64,000 nt of DNA from Effrenium voratum (taxonomy: Eukaryota; Sar; Dinophyceae; Suessiales; Symbiodiniaceae), in assembly GCA_963377175.1 (NCBI GenBank), contig CAUJNA010001598.1:1-64000 (forward strand). Reading direction: 5' to 3'. A program made the position numbers and the translations under genes. Within the stretch, counting starts at the first letter, position 1. Every line of letters starts with the position of its first letter. The notes under the pieces were generated by a model. It saw nothing but the letters and a program-made list of their open reading frames with translations, was not told the origin of the DNA and did not search any database. Below, in pieces: positions 17,503-26,231 of this stretch.

Positions 17503-18114
17503 ATGAATTTATTAGAATTATTTAGCGGAACAGGCAGTGTTGGACTTATTGCAAAGTCGCTCGGTTTTAATGTTATCTCATTAGAATTGAAAAATGCTGA
17601 TATTAATTGTGATATACTTGAATGGGATTACAAACAATTTGACAGAAACCATTTTGATTTTATTTGGGCATCACCACCTTGCACAGAATACAGTATTGCA
17701 AAAAGAACAGGAATAAGAAACATTGAATATGCTAATAGTATTGTATTAAAAACAATAGAGATTATTGAATATTTCGGATGGCCGTATTTTGTTATTGAAA
17801 ATCCACAGACTGGATTATTGAAAAGTCAGTCTTTTATGAATGGGTTAAGGTTTAATGACATTGACTATTGCAAATATGGATTTAATTACAGGAAGCGAAC
17901 TAGGTTGTGGAACAATCTAACAAACTGGAAAGCGAGACCATTATGTAAAAAAGACTGTGGTAAAGTTGTTAATAACAAACATATTGAAACTGCGCAACGG
18001 GCACCATCCGGTCGTAAGGAAAATTGGGGTGAAAATTATGTAAAGCATAAGCAAGAAGATTTATACAAAATCCCTGCTGAATTGATTAGTGAGATACTGG
18101 TTAGTTTATATTAA
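17503..18114 (+). CDS. C5-cytosine DNA methyltransferase
   Basis: I prefer the ATG at 17503, which puts motif I (LLELFSGTGSVG) directly at the start; an upstream in-frame ATG at 17425 would overlap the previous gene. Motif IV is WASPPCTEYS with the catalytic Cys, motif VI VIENPQTG, motif VIII NYRKRTRLW, and motif X is represented by KIPAELISEIL near the C-terminus. At about 204 residues it is short for the family, with little room for a target-recognition domain, so specificity is unclear. It may protect viral DNA or mimic host methylation. No partner endonuclease gene was recognised nearby. Confidence 0.85.
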   Translation: MNLLELFSGTGSVGLIAKSLGFNVISLELKNADINCDILEWDYKQFDRNHFDFIWASPPCTEYSIAKRTGIRNIEYANSIVLKTIEIIEYFGWPYFVIENPQTGLLKSQSFMNGLRFNDIDYCKYGFNYRKRTRLWNNLTNWKARPLCKKDCGKVVNNKHIETAQRAPSGRKENWGENYVKHKQEDLYKIPAELISEILVSLY

Positions 18115-18119
18115 AAAAA

Positions 18120-18134
18120 CTACTTAAAGAAATG
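18120..18134 (+). promoter_or_regulatory. TACTTAAAGAAAT promoter box of the 18160 gene
   Basis: TACTTAAAGAAATGACCCCT starts 39 bases before the ATG; the extended GACCCCT matches the copy at 5506-5520. Confidence 0.7.
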
Positions 18135-18159
18135 ACCCCTATATATAATAGAGAACTAA

Positions 18160-18463
18160 TGAATACATTAAAATGCGGTTGTAAAATTACAGGAAACAAT
18201 TTGGATTTTGAAAAAGAAGTTAAAAATGATAGAGGATTAATTGAAAAAATACATAGAATTGAGTTATTACCATAAACATTATATTAATATTTGTGGAGAG
18301 TGTGAAAAGAAAGCAAATATATTTAATGATATGGAGAAAAAGAAGATAGACCTTGAAAAAGAACAGTTTAAAATAATATGTAAAGAACCTGAAATAGATG
18401 AAGGGATGAGTTTTTGAAGAAATGGTAGAAGCGGGAATTTTACTTCCAAATGGAGTAAGTTAA
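18160..18463 (+). pseudogene. Small zinc-binding protein gene broken by frameshifts
   Basis: The first frame (18160-18276) gives MNTLKCGCKITGNNLDFEKE and stops after 38 codons. Beyond the A6 run at 18244-18249 another frame continues with YYHKHYINICGECEKKANIF, a second CxxC pair that would complete a zinc site with CGC, and runs to a stop at 18417. After a T5 run near 18411 the remaining frame adds EEMVEAGILLPNGVS and stops at 18463. Two homopolymer indels thus separate what looks like one gene of about 100 codons. It has the early-type promoter box and is followed by a hairpin. Sequencing error at the A and T runs is the main alternative to decay. Confidence 0.5.
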
Positions 18464-18471
18464 ATCAATAC

Positions 18472-18500
18472 TTCTTAATATTATTCATAAATATTAAGAA
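18472..18500. terminator. 3' hairpin between zinc-binding gene and integrase gene
   Basis: Perfect 11-bp stem TTCTTAATATT / AATATTAAGAA with a 7-base loop, 9 bases after the last stop of the preceding (frameshifted) gene. Confidence 0.6.
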
Positions 18501-18526
18501 TTATTTTATTCTATTCTTTTTAAATA

Positions 18527-19468
18527 ATGAGTAAATTATCAAAAGATGAGGTTTTACATAAACTTTATTACAATGTTGAAACTGGGTTCGGTTCAGTCAA
18601 TGAGTTATACAAACAAGCAAATAAAGAAGGACTGGGTATAACATTAGATGAAGCTAGGACATTTATGAAAAAGCAACCTATCAAGCAGGAGAAAGGATAT
18701 AGTAAATACAACAGTTATTCAGCACCTTTCGCAAGATATGAATATCAGTTAGACATAATGGATATGATTTCACTGATGAAGGCAACGGGCACATCAGATT
18801 TAAGCAGTCCAAGATATGGATTAATATGTATAGATATATTCAGTAAGAAACTACACATTGAACCTATGAAGGTTAGAGACGGTGAGACTGTTTATAAAGC
18901 AATACTTCAATGCTTCAAAGTATTAGGTCATCCGATGAGTATTTATACAGATGATGACGGGGCATTCGCATATAAGAAATTACAAGAGTATTTAAAAGGT
19001 GAAGCAATAAGAAGCATCATAACATTGACACACGCTAATGTTGCTGAACGCTCCATTCGCACAGTTAAAAAGATGTTAGGAGACAGAATAAAAGCGACTG
19101 ATAGAACTTGGACGAGTTTATTGCAAGCAGTCTTAAACAAGTATAATCAACAAATGACACACGGGACTACAAAACTTACACCTGATGAAGCGCACAAAGA
19201 CGAAAACGAAGTAACAGCAAAGGCGAACTCGTTGATGAAAGAGAAATATGTACGAAAGTATCCTAAATTAAATGTTGGTGATAAAGTCAAAATTTATAGT
19301 AAAGGAAAAGGAAATTACACATCAAGAAAAGAAACCACTTCAAAATGGAGTCAATCAACATACAAAATAACAAATGTAGGTCGTGATATGATGCTTAATA
19401 AGTATTATGAAATTGAAGGGAATACCAAGAAATATAACAGACACGAATTACTCTTAATAAATGAATAA
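18527..19468 (+). CDS. Retroviral-type (rve) integrase
   Basis: 313 residues. The N-terminal 65 residues (YNVETGFGSVNELYKQANKE ... MKKQ) form the helical region usual for Polinton/PLV integrases. The catalytic core carries the D,D-35-E triad: Asp in YQLDIMDM (about 83), Asp in IYTDDDGAF (about 141), and Glu in HANVAERSIRTVK about 31 residues later. A C-terminal SH3-like part follows (KLNVGDKVKIYSK ... YEIEGNTKKYNRHELL). It would insert the linear viral DNA and make the 5-bp duplication seen at the ends. The frame is intact. Its stop lies within the stem of a hairpin shared with the convergent zinc-finger gene. Confidence 0.9.
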   Translation: MSKLSKDEVLHKLYYNVETGFGSVNELYKQANKEGLGITLDEARTFMKKQPIKQEKGYSKYNSYSAPFARYEYQLDIMDMISLMKATGTSDLSSPRYGLICIDIFSKKLHIEPMKVRDGETVYKAILQCFKVLGHPMSIYTDDDGAFAYKKLQEYLKGEAIRSIITLTHANVAERSIRTVKKMLGDRIKATDRTWTSLLQAVLNKYNQQMTHGTTKLTPDEAHKDENEVTAKANSLMKEKYVRKYPKLNVGDKVKIYSKGKGNYTSRKETTSKWSQSTYKITNVGRDMMLNKYYEIEGNTKKYNRHELLLINE

Positions 19469-19490
19469 CATTATTTTAAGATAATGTTAT
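19465..19490. terminator. Shared hairpin between convergent genes
   Basis: Perfect 10-bp stem ATAACATTAT / ATAATGTTAT with a 6-base loop. The integrase stop codon lies in one arm and the stop of the minus-strand zinc-finger gene overlaps the other end. Confidence 0.72.
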
Positions 19491-19874
19491 CAATTTGTAT
19501 TAGTTAAATATTTATAACATACTTTCTCAACAGCATTCTGATATGCTCTTTCTCTATGAATTCTTTTACATTTATCAGTCCTTAAATGCTTTGCCATATT
19601 AGACTTATTTTAATCATACAACCGCATCTTTCACATTCTAATGACTTATCATTTTCTATAAAATACTCTTTAAAGTATCCTTCTTCTTTATATTTCTTGT
19701 TCAATACATCATTATATTTTTCTTATTTTCCTTTTCTTTTTTCTTTTTAATTTCTTCTTCTGTATCCGTGCTGAAGTCTGAAACTTCACCCTCAATAGAA
19801 TTCCACAACAAATCAAATTCATCATTTGTCATAGAAATTTTATTTTTACTGCCATCTACAATAAAGCAGGTCAT
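19490..19874 (-). pseudogene. Small zinc-finger protein gene with frameshifts
   Basis: Begins MTCFIVDGSKNKISMTNDEF and runs about 57 codons before a stop. Other frames then carry NKKYKEEGYFKEYFIENDKS, LECERCGCMIK, and finally NMAKHLRTDKCKR to a stop at 19490. Together they describe one acidic-to-basic protein of about 125 residues with a single C2HC finger (CERCGC ... H ... C), interrupted by two indels in A/T-rich runs. The early-type promoter box lies 36 bases upstream of the ATG. No single frame covers it. Confidence 0.5.
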
Positions 19875-19897
19875 TTTACTTAATATATAATATAATT

Positions 19898-19912
19898 ATT
19901 TCTTTAAGTATA
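19898..19912 (-). promoter_or_regulatory. TACTTAAAGAAAT promoter box of the 19490-19874 gene
   Basis: Coding strand TATACTTAAAGAAAT, 36 bases upstream of the ATG at 19874. Confidence 0.7.
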
Positions 19913-19926
19913 TTTGTATATTGTTA

Positions 19927-22900
19927 CTACTGTGCTATACGATAATGTCCATAGGGAAGTGAATTAATACTATCCTTATACCATCTCTTATTCTCATAGG
20001 CGCTAAGCGATTGTTTTGTTTGTTGGATGCTGTATATTTGGTGGGCTTTACTTCTTATGCTGTTGAATGTTATAGTGTCACAATTATTGTTTTTGAGTGT
20101 ATCATCATAAGAATTATATGACAGTTCCTTCTTCACTTTATGTTTAACTATTCCCTTGCTCTTCTTCTCTTCTTTTGATTCATTATGAATTTTGAAACAG
20201 TATGATTTAGGTTTCAATGCTATAAAGTTTGTTATAATCTTGCCGTCGGCTTCATCCTTAAAGCAACCAAGTTTCTTCTTGTTTGTTTTATCATAACATT
20301 TGTGTTTAGGGTCATAACCACTGAAATCCATATAATCCTTAATGTCATTAAAGTCATCATATACATCTTCGGTTTTAATATGTAATACAAAACTGTCAGT
20401 ATCAGTATATAACATTCTGATATTATTTTTATATTTCGGTTTCATAATGTCATAGTAAAATGAATACATATGTTGTTTTGATAAATCTAAAATACTCATT
20501 CCTACATATATTGGTTTATTCAATTTAACTACACTTTTTGCTTTTTCAACTCCTATAAGATTTTCATTGATGATATGCCTGTATTTGAAATTAGGATTAT
20601 TAACGCATTTTTGGTATCGTTCAGGTGTGTCAACCAGTTCAAAGTCAATGTGTTCTCTAACATTTTCCATAGTCTTGCCGTATACAGCGTTATTCATTAA
20701 CTTGTACATATCTTTCTCAAAGTCGCTTGTAGCGTGCTTTCGCCTCTCTGTGTTAAAGTCAATCCACGGTTTCAACCATTGCTTGTGTCTAAATTCTATT
20801 ACTCTGTTTATTTTCTTGATTTTAAGTCCTTGTTTCAAATAGAATTTTAAAATGTCAATATGTACAACATAATTTTGTTTATCCATAACATTTAGTATCA
20901 ACTTGTTTGTTTTCTCATCTTTTGGAGCATGATTAAAATGATATGCTTTGTAGGTTGCTTTCTGATAATCACTAAGCATATCTGCTGATACACTCATAAT
21001 TTCTGGTGCTAATGGATAATCAGTATGTTTGTCGTGGCATTCTTTCGGATATTCTAAATCAACATCTAAAATATATCCTTTGTTGCTATATTCACTATTG
21101 TAATATTTAATGTCTTCTTCTGAGAAATTATCTTTTACAAACTTAATATTCTTATATGGTAGTTTCTTACACATTGCTAATCCATAAAGGTTATTAGCAT
21201 CTAAATAATTGATGTAGGACGACGGCTTTGTTTCATCATAAGCATCTCCCATATACTTATTATTAGCAGTTGCTTTTCTCATTGAAACCTGACACATACC
21301 GCCTCTTAGTCCTTGCTCTATCATTTTATAAACTTCTTCATCATGTAGAAGTTCTAACTCAATTCCCGTTTTCAATAACATCGCGTCCCAAGCAAAGTTA
21401 GGTAATGTATAAGAATGGGCTGGGTCTAATTCATAATCAGTTAGACACTGTTTTCTGAAATTCTCATATACATCGGTTAATAATAATACATCGGTTTCTA
21501 AATATAAATCATGATATTCACCAAGGTTTTTAATGTTAAAGTGCTTCCATATTAGTTTTGCTCTTTCATAGTCTGCGTCGCTTATATCTTCTTCGCTTAA
21601 TCTACTGTAAAAATGTTTCTTTTCTGGTAGTTCAGTGTCATTAAATTTATTGAAGTCATTACAATAATCATAAGGATAAACTCCCTTTTCTGTCAGTAAA
21701 AATAAATCTTTTTCGTTTTTAATGTATTTTCCTTTGAAACTATATTTAAAATGTTCCTGCCAGTTGTCCCTTAATTTATTATCCTCATATTTTGTTAATT
21801 TAACAAGTTTATCTAATGATGATGATAAGAAACTGAAACTGTCCTTAAATTCAAGTCTGTTCAATGAAAAGGTAATAAACTTCTCACTGTTCTGTGCTAT
21901 TACTGATATTTGTTCTTTCTTTGTGCTTAACTTTTCAAGATTTGATATTATGAGATGAGCATCATAGTTTTTAAGATTATGAAAGAATACTGGTATATGA
22001 TACTTTTTAAAGCAATAGTCTATATTACATTTCATATGTGCCGCTCCTCTGTATAATCCAGTAAAGTGGCAATGGTCAGCAACTTTCTTTTTCGCTTCTA
22101 CTCTGTTGTCAAAAGTGCCATTGCATAAGAAACACTTTTTAGCTTCTAAATGTTTAATTTCATCTAAATCTGACATAATCATATCTTTTGGATTTTTCAT
22201 TTGTTTCATTACATCGTCTCTAATATTGTTTAATGTATCACAAAATTTATCCATACAATCATCACCTCTATATAAAAATGGTTTCATTTCTCCACTGTAA
22301 GCATTAACAAGGTTAAGCATATAACCGCTGGGTTTATGATTTTGGTATGTTCCCTTTATTCCATCTGATGTTTCTGTTGTTAAACATTCAAAATCACCGT
22401 AAATAACAAATGGCGCTTTCAGTTTCTTAAAATGCTTTTCAAACTTCATTGATGTTCCTTCTTCTGGCATTTTTGTTTGTTGAATGTCATTTGCCATACA
22501 ACCTTTTGATATGTGAGCATTTAAAAGCTTTTCTGATTGAAAACCGTGCTGACAGTAAATACAATGAAATATCTTTGTTTTGTGATTGTTGGTTTGACTA
22601 CCCATTAATCTATTATAATCTTTTATTAAAACATAATGTTCATTATCATCTTTTTCAATTCGTAATAGATTGATATGACAAGATGGTCTTTCAATTTTTG
22701 TTATTCTGTCTGCTCTGATGGTTTGGTTCTCATCTTCAACATAAACATTAACTGATATAGAATTTTGGTTAATTGTTTCAAATGTGTCAATGTCATCGTT
22801 GGATGCTGGAAAATTCACACCATCCCATTTAATTAGACTTTCAGTAGTCATTAATTTCTTGTAGTGTCTCATATGTTGCGGATGGTCTTTCTTGAAGACT

Positions 22901-23721
22901 TCATAGAATTTACATAAAACGCAGTATTTAAAACATAATTCATCATCATTTTGAATGTTGATACATGCTTTTTTCTTTGAAATCCATTCTGGTAGTTCCA
23001 TATATCTTCCTGCTCTGTTCGGATTGTATTTGTCGTAGTGGATGGTGATTTTGTTAATCTTATTAATCTTCAATCCTGAATGTTTCAAAGGTGAGTTTTC
23101 AATTTGTAGTTCAATATCTTTAGGTATATTTTCCAATGCTTTTTTCAAGTCTCCTACATTTAGAATGTTATATCTCCTGCTTCTCATATTGTGTTTTATT
23201 TGTATATTTTCCTCAATTGGTTCATCTTCTCCATCATCCTCTTCTTGCTGTCTAAGTTTATCAAAAATAACCTCAACATCAATCAGTAGTTTCATTGATT
23301 TTGCTTGTTGTAAAAACTCTGTTAGTTTCTTTTCTTGCCATAAAAGATATGTTAATCCTTTGTATCCCTTGAATGGTATGTTGGATATTGAATATGTGTT
23401 GGCATATCCTTTCAATGCCGAAAATGTCTCTGATGTTTTTGCTCCTATTTTTAATCTGTATTTCTGGATTGTTTTAATGCCTCTCATTGTGTTTGATGCT
23501 TTTTTTAGAAGATGAAATCGTTTGAAACCTTGTGTGTTGCTGACTTGATTGAGTTTGTTTTGAAGTGATGAGGATAATGGTTTGTCTTTGTTGTAATAGT
23601 ATTCTTTGTTGTTGATGATTAGTTTTTTCAATGGTTTGTTATTCTTCCCTGTTTTTATGGTTGCTTCATTATTGGATAACAAATAGTCAATTACTGAACC
23701 CGAACTGAAATCCCCTGCCAT
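19927..23721 (-). CDS. polB: Protein-primed family B DNA polymerase (Polinton type)
   Basis: 1264 residues, full length. After a basic N-terminal region of about 370 residues (candidate terminal-protein domain) come a C2H2 finger (FHCIYCQHGF...), Exo I YGDFECL (about 442), an HNH/endonuclease VII-like cluster CFLCNGTF...DHCHFTGLYRG (about 525-550), Exo II NLKNYDAHLI (about 584) and Exo III YLETDVLLLTD (about 740). YTLPNFAWDAMLLKTG is typical of Polinton polymerases. Palm motif A is LDANNLYGLAM (about 837), motif B NNAVYGKT (about 1010) and motif C YTDTDSF (about 1107); the end is LPYGHYRIAQ. No catalytic residue appears missing. It would replicate linear DNA from the inverted repeats. Promoter box at -36. 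Confidence 0.93.
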   Translation of the reverse strand: MAGDFSSGSVIDYLLSNNEATIKTGKNNKPLKKLIINNKEYYYNKDKPLSSSLQNKLNQVSNTQGFKRFHLLKKASNTMRGIKTIQKYRLKIGAKTSETFSALKGYANTYSISNIPFKGYKGLTYLLWQEKKLTEFLQQAKSMKLLIDVEVIFDKLRQQEEDDGEDEPIEENIQIKHNMRSRRYNILNVGDLKKALENIPKDIELQIENSPLKHSGLKINKINKITIHYDKYNPNRAGRYMELPEWISKKKACINIQNDDELCFKYCVLCKFYEVFKKDHPQHMRHYKKLMTTESLIKWDGVNFPASNDDIDTFETINQNSISVNVYVEDENQTIRADRITKIERPSCHINLLRIEKDDNEHYVLIKDYNRLMGSQTNNHKTKIFHCIYCQHGFQSEKLLNAHISKGCMANDIQQTKMPEEGTSMKFEKHFKKLKAPFVIYGDFECLTTETSDGIKGTYQNHKPSGYMLNLVNAYSGEMKPFLYRGDDCMDKFCDTLNNIRDDVMKQMKNPKDMIMSDLDEIKHLEAKKCFLCNGTFDNRVEAKKKVADHCHFTGLYRGAAHMKCNIDYCFKKYHIPVFFHNLKNYDAHLIISNLEKLSTKKEQISVIAQNSEKFITFSLNRLEFKDSFSFLSSSLDKLVKLTKYEDNKLRDNWQEHFKYSFKGKYIKNEKDLFLLTEKGVYPYDYCNDFNKFNDTELPEKKHFYSRLSEEDISDADYERAKLIWKHFNIKNLGEYHDLYLETDVLLLTDVYENFRKQCLTDYELDPAHSYTLPNFAWDAMLLKTGIELELLHDEEVYKMIEQGLRGGMCQVSMRKATANNKYMGDAYDETKPSSYINYLDANNLYGLAMCKKLPYKNIKFVKDNFSEEDIKYYNSEYSNKGYILDVDLEYPKECHDKHTDYPLAPEIMSVSADMLSDYQKATYKAYHFNHAPKDEKTNKLILNVMDKQNYVVHIDILKFYLKQGLKIKKINRVIEFRHKQWLKPWIDFNTERRKHATSDFEKDMYKLMNNAVYGKTMENVREHIDFELVDTPERYQKCVNNPNFKYRHIINENLIGVEKAKSVVKLNKPIYVGMSILDLSKQHMYSFYYDIMKPKYKNNIRMLYTDTDSFVLHIKTEDVYDDFNDIKDYMDFSGYDPKHKCYDKTNKKKLGCFKDEADGKIITNFIALKPKSYCFKIHNESKEEKKSKGIVKHKVKKELSYNSYDDTLKNNNCDTITFNSIRSKAHQIYSIQQTKQSLSAYENKRWYKDSINSLPYGHYRIAQ

Positions 23722-23746
23722 ATATCTATACTATATAAGGTATTTT

Positions 23747-23759
23747 CTCTTTAAGTATT
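23747..23759 (-). promoter_or_regulatory. TACTTAAAGA promoter box of the polymerase gene
   Basis: Coding strand AATACTTAAAGAG, 36 bases upstream of the polymerase ATG. Confidence 0.7.
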
Positions 23760-23816
23760 TTTGTTTGTGTTTGGTGGTTATGGGATTGGGGTTGGGTTCA
23801 ACATTGAAAAACAAAT

Positions 23817-23850
23817 GGGTTGAAGGGGTTGAAGGGGTTGAAGGGTTGGG
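23817..23850. repeat. Short GGGTTGAAGG tandem repeat
   Basis: About three and a half direct copies of a 10-base unit at the border between the AT-rich viral part and the cargo part of element 1. Confidence 0.8.
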
Positions 23851-24048
23851 AGAAACAAAGCATAACACCGACCGACGCACCTGACCCGTCCGACGTGCAG
23901 AAACCCTCCCCCAAAAAAAATAGTTTAGGTGGGCAACCCCAAAAATTATAAGTGGGGAAGCCGCCGACACCTTGACGTAATCAATCTTGTAGGTGATGAT
24001 GTCGTTGACTTCTTGGCCTCAGAGCGATGCGGATGCGGGAAACAATAG

Positions 24049-24314
24049 ATGCGTTTTTCGCATGGGGGTATGCGTTTTTCGCATTGGTGGAAACAGTGGT
24101 TATTCTTGTGGTATGCGTTTTTTCACAAGGGGTATGCGTTTTTCGCATTGTTGGCATGCGTTTTTGGCATCTCCTGAAAAGTGAAAAAATCCCTTTAAAC
24201 ATGCGTTTTTCACATCTCCCTGATGCGTTTTTGGCATAGTCTGGAAGCAGGGGGCTTTGTGTGGAATGCGTTTCTCGCATAGTGCTCCATCTCCAACCCA
24301 TGCGTTTTTCGCAT
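24049..24314. repeat. Phased array of ATGCGTTTTT(C/G)(G/A)CAT palindromic repeats
   Basis: Nine copies start at 24049, 24070, 24113, 24134, 24156, 24201, 24223, 24266 and 24300. The full form ATGCGTTTTTCGCAT is a 5-bp stem around TTTTT. The left half ATGCG is invariant; the right half varies (CGCAT, GGCAT, CACAT). Starts are 21-22 or 43-45 bases apart except the last (34), i.e. one or two steps of about two helical turns. This looks like a binding-site array or iteron cluster. No supported protein is encoded. Confidence 0.8.
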
Positions 24315-24467
24315 CCGAGCCCCACCCGAAATGTTGTCTCTGGCACTGAGGATGATTGTTTCACATCCTGCACCCTGATGCTTGACTGATTAGTCAAGGC
24401 TTATCTGGCGTCTTTGACACCAAATTTGATTGAATAAAAAACATGTAATTAAATCAAATTAGAGAAT

Positions 24468-24977
24468 TCAACCAATCGCCATGGGCTTCGCCCCATTTTG
24501 AGGTTGTGCCTTTGTTTTGGCTTGTGCAACTTCATTCAAAACTTTCGCTCTCTCGTCACGGCGTTTGAACTCATTGTCAAGCAACTGGCAAACACTTTGG
24601 GTATTCTGGTCTAACTCTTCCTTCTCCAACTCCACGATGGTGGCATCATTTGTCAAGTCCATGCTTTTGACGATGGCTTCGTTCAAGTAGTCCCGAACCT
24701 TCATGATAGTCTTGATGTGTCCAGTCTGTTCAGCAAGGCGTTCCACCTTACACACAAAGTTGGCTTTGTTTTCTTTCATGTAGGTCTTCATGGACTTCAA
24801 CTCCTCGGTCGAACAACCTGAAACGAAGTTGCCCCAGTCCAACTTTGAAAGTTGGTGGATGCTCTTGGCTTGGCTGATGGCTTGGCTGAAGATGCCATCG
24901 TTGGAGATGTCAGTCGGCTCCCTGTTCTTCAGCTTGAGGGTGTGTTTGTGAGTTGTCTTCGTACCAGTCTTGGGCAT
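24468..24977 (-). CDS. Uncharacterised helical protein in element 1 cargo region
   Basis: 169 residues, predicted mostly helical (VCKVERLAEQTGHIKTIMKV, then a Glu-rich helix and DNEFKRRDERAKVLNEVAQA). No known domain. Its base composition is balanced, unlike the AT-rich viral genes to the left, and its upstream DNA lacks the viral promoter box. It lies inside the inverted repeats, so it travels with element 1. It could be a captured host gene or a virus accessory gene. Confidence 0.6.
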   Translation of the reverse strand: MPKTGTKTTHKHTLKLKNREPTDISNDGIFSQAISQAKSIHQLSKLDWGNFVSGCSTEELKSMKTYMKENKANFVCKVERLAEQTGHIKTIMKVRDYLNEAIVKSMDLTNDATIVELEKEELDQNTQSVCQLLDNEFKRRDERAKVLNEVAQAKTKAQPQNGAKPMAIG

Positions 24978-25270
24978 TGCTTCAAAGTGAAGAACACAAG
25001 AAAGAGCGAAACAAAAACTCTGGGCACAAAACGCCTGCGGTGTTGTGTGTGTTTCTCAACTGTTGGTCAGACGCGGTAAGAAACTTAAAAATGCAATGAG
25101 TTCATTTTCATCGCTTCCAAGCAAGTCTGCGCGACCTTCGTCATTGATGGGTTCTTCTCAGACTCTTCTCTGACACAGCAGTGCTTTTATTCAAAATAGA
25201 ATAATATTGGTTGAAGAGATTTAGATGAGAAGCGCCACCTGCCTACTACTGTGAAGCACAAGGAAAATCC

Positions 25271-26007
25271 CTAGACATCACCGTCATCAGTAGGGTCAAT
25301 CTCCATCTCTTCGCTCTCTGCCTCTTCCTCGTCATTGTTGATGCCGATGTTCTGGGCAAGAGTGTCTGCCTCGCTGAGTGGCTTTGGAGGTTGTGAAGTT
25401 CCATAATTGAAGACCAACTCATCACCATCGTGAACTCCCAGCGTGTTCAACTGACGAAGTCCACACTTTGATGGTCCGAAATTGTAGAGTTCATTCCCTG
25501 CTTCTTGATGGAGATGAGGTCGGATTTGCCCTTGGGGGCGGTCTTGTTCAAAATGCGAAGCACTGCATTCTTCAATGCACCCGAAGACTTGCCCCTCTGG
25601 ATTGTGACCTTTACTGTAGCACCCTTGTCGCTGTTGTCGATGACGATGTTGGTTTTCACACTGACCGTGATTTCCGTGGCTCTGTCCACAGCGCCCTTCT
25701 GCTTGCGATTCTGAGATGCTTCCTTGGTTTTAGCTTTACGCTGTGCCTCACGCTCTGGTCCGTTCTTCTCCGTGAAAATCTTCTTCATCTCTGCCTTCTC
25801 CAACTTCAGAGCTACCATCTGCTTTTCAAGCTTCTTAATCTCCTCGTCCTTCTCATCGATGCCCTCAATCAGCTGGTTCAAGGACATCTCTTCGGGAGAC
25901 AGCTGTTGCAACATCTCCTCCACAAGTGGGTCTTGATTGCTCCCGCAAGCAGTGTTGCTGCTGGCGGTCACTTCATCCTGTTCCTTCTCAATCTTCTTTG
26001 GCGCCAT
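25271..26007 (-). pseudogene. Coiled-coil protein with ubiquitin-like C-terminal domain, frameshifted
   Basis: The first frame (26007-25447) encodes a Glu/Lys coiled coil (residues about 40-110) and then a beta-rich start, TEITVSVKTNIVIDNSDKGA. Near 25490 it leaves what looks like the correct frame and ends early; the neighbouring frame continues with NELYNFGPSKCGLRQL and LGVHDGDELVFNYG, and ends in an acidic tail at 25271. Strand, helix (GALKNAVLRILN), strand, then LNTLGVHDGDELVF is the order of a ubiquitin-like beta-grasp fold. This is pattern recognition, not a search result. The gene sits 225 bases inside the right inverted repeat. Confidence 0.55.
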
Positions 26008-26231
26008 GGTGAGTTGATACTAGGGAGCAGAGGGCAACTAATCACAGCAGTCTCTGAGAAAATAAACGGATGAAAAACAAGCTTTGACAAGTTCAACTGA
26101 CTGATGGTCTTTCTCTCCCACACTGCTGAGTGTCCCGACGGTTCATTGTTGTAGAGCATGATGTCGTAGCCGGTGCGAGGTCGACGGGAAAACCCAAACA
26201 AAAACCATAACAACTGACAACAACAGAGACT

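Noticed and set aside
24049..24314. CRISPR-like array
   Set aside because: Repeats are 15 bases with 6-30 base irregular spacers, no cas genes and a eukaryotic/viral context.
23981..24397. 138-codon minus-strand ORF across the ATGCGTTTTT array
   Set aside because: Cys-Glu-Lys-Arg-Met repeats appear in shifting frames as the array spacing is not a multiple of three.
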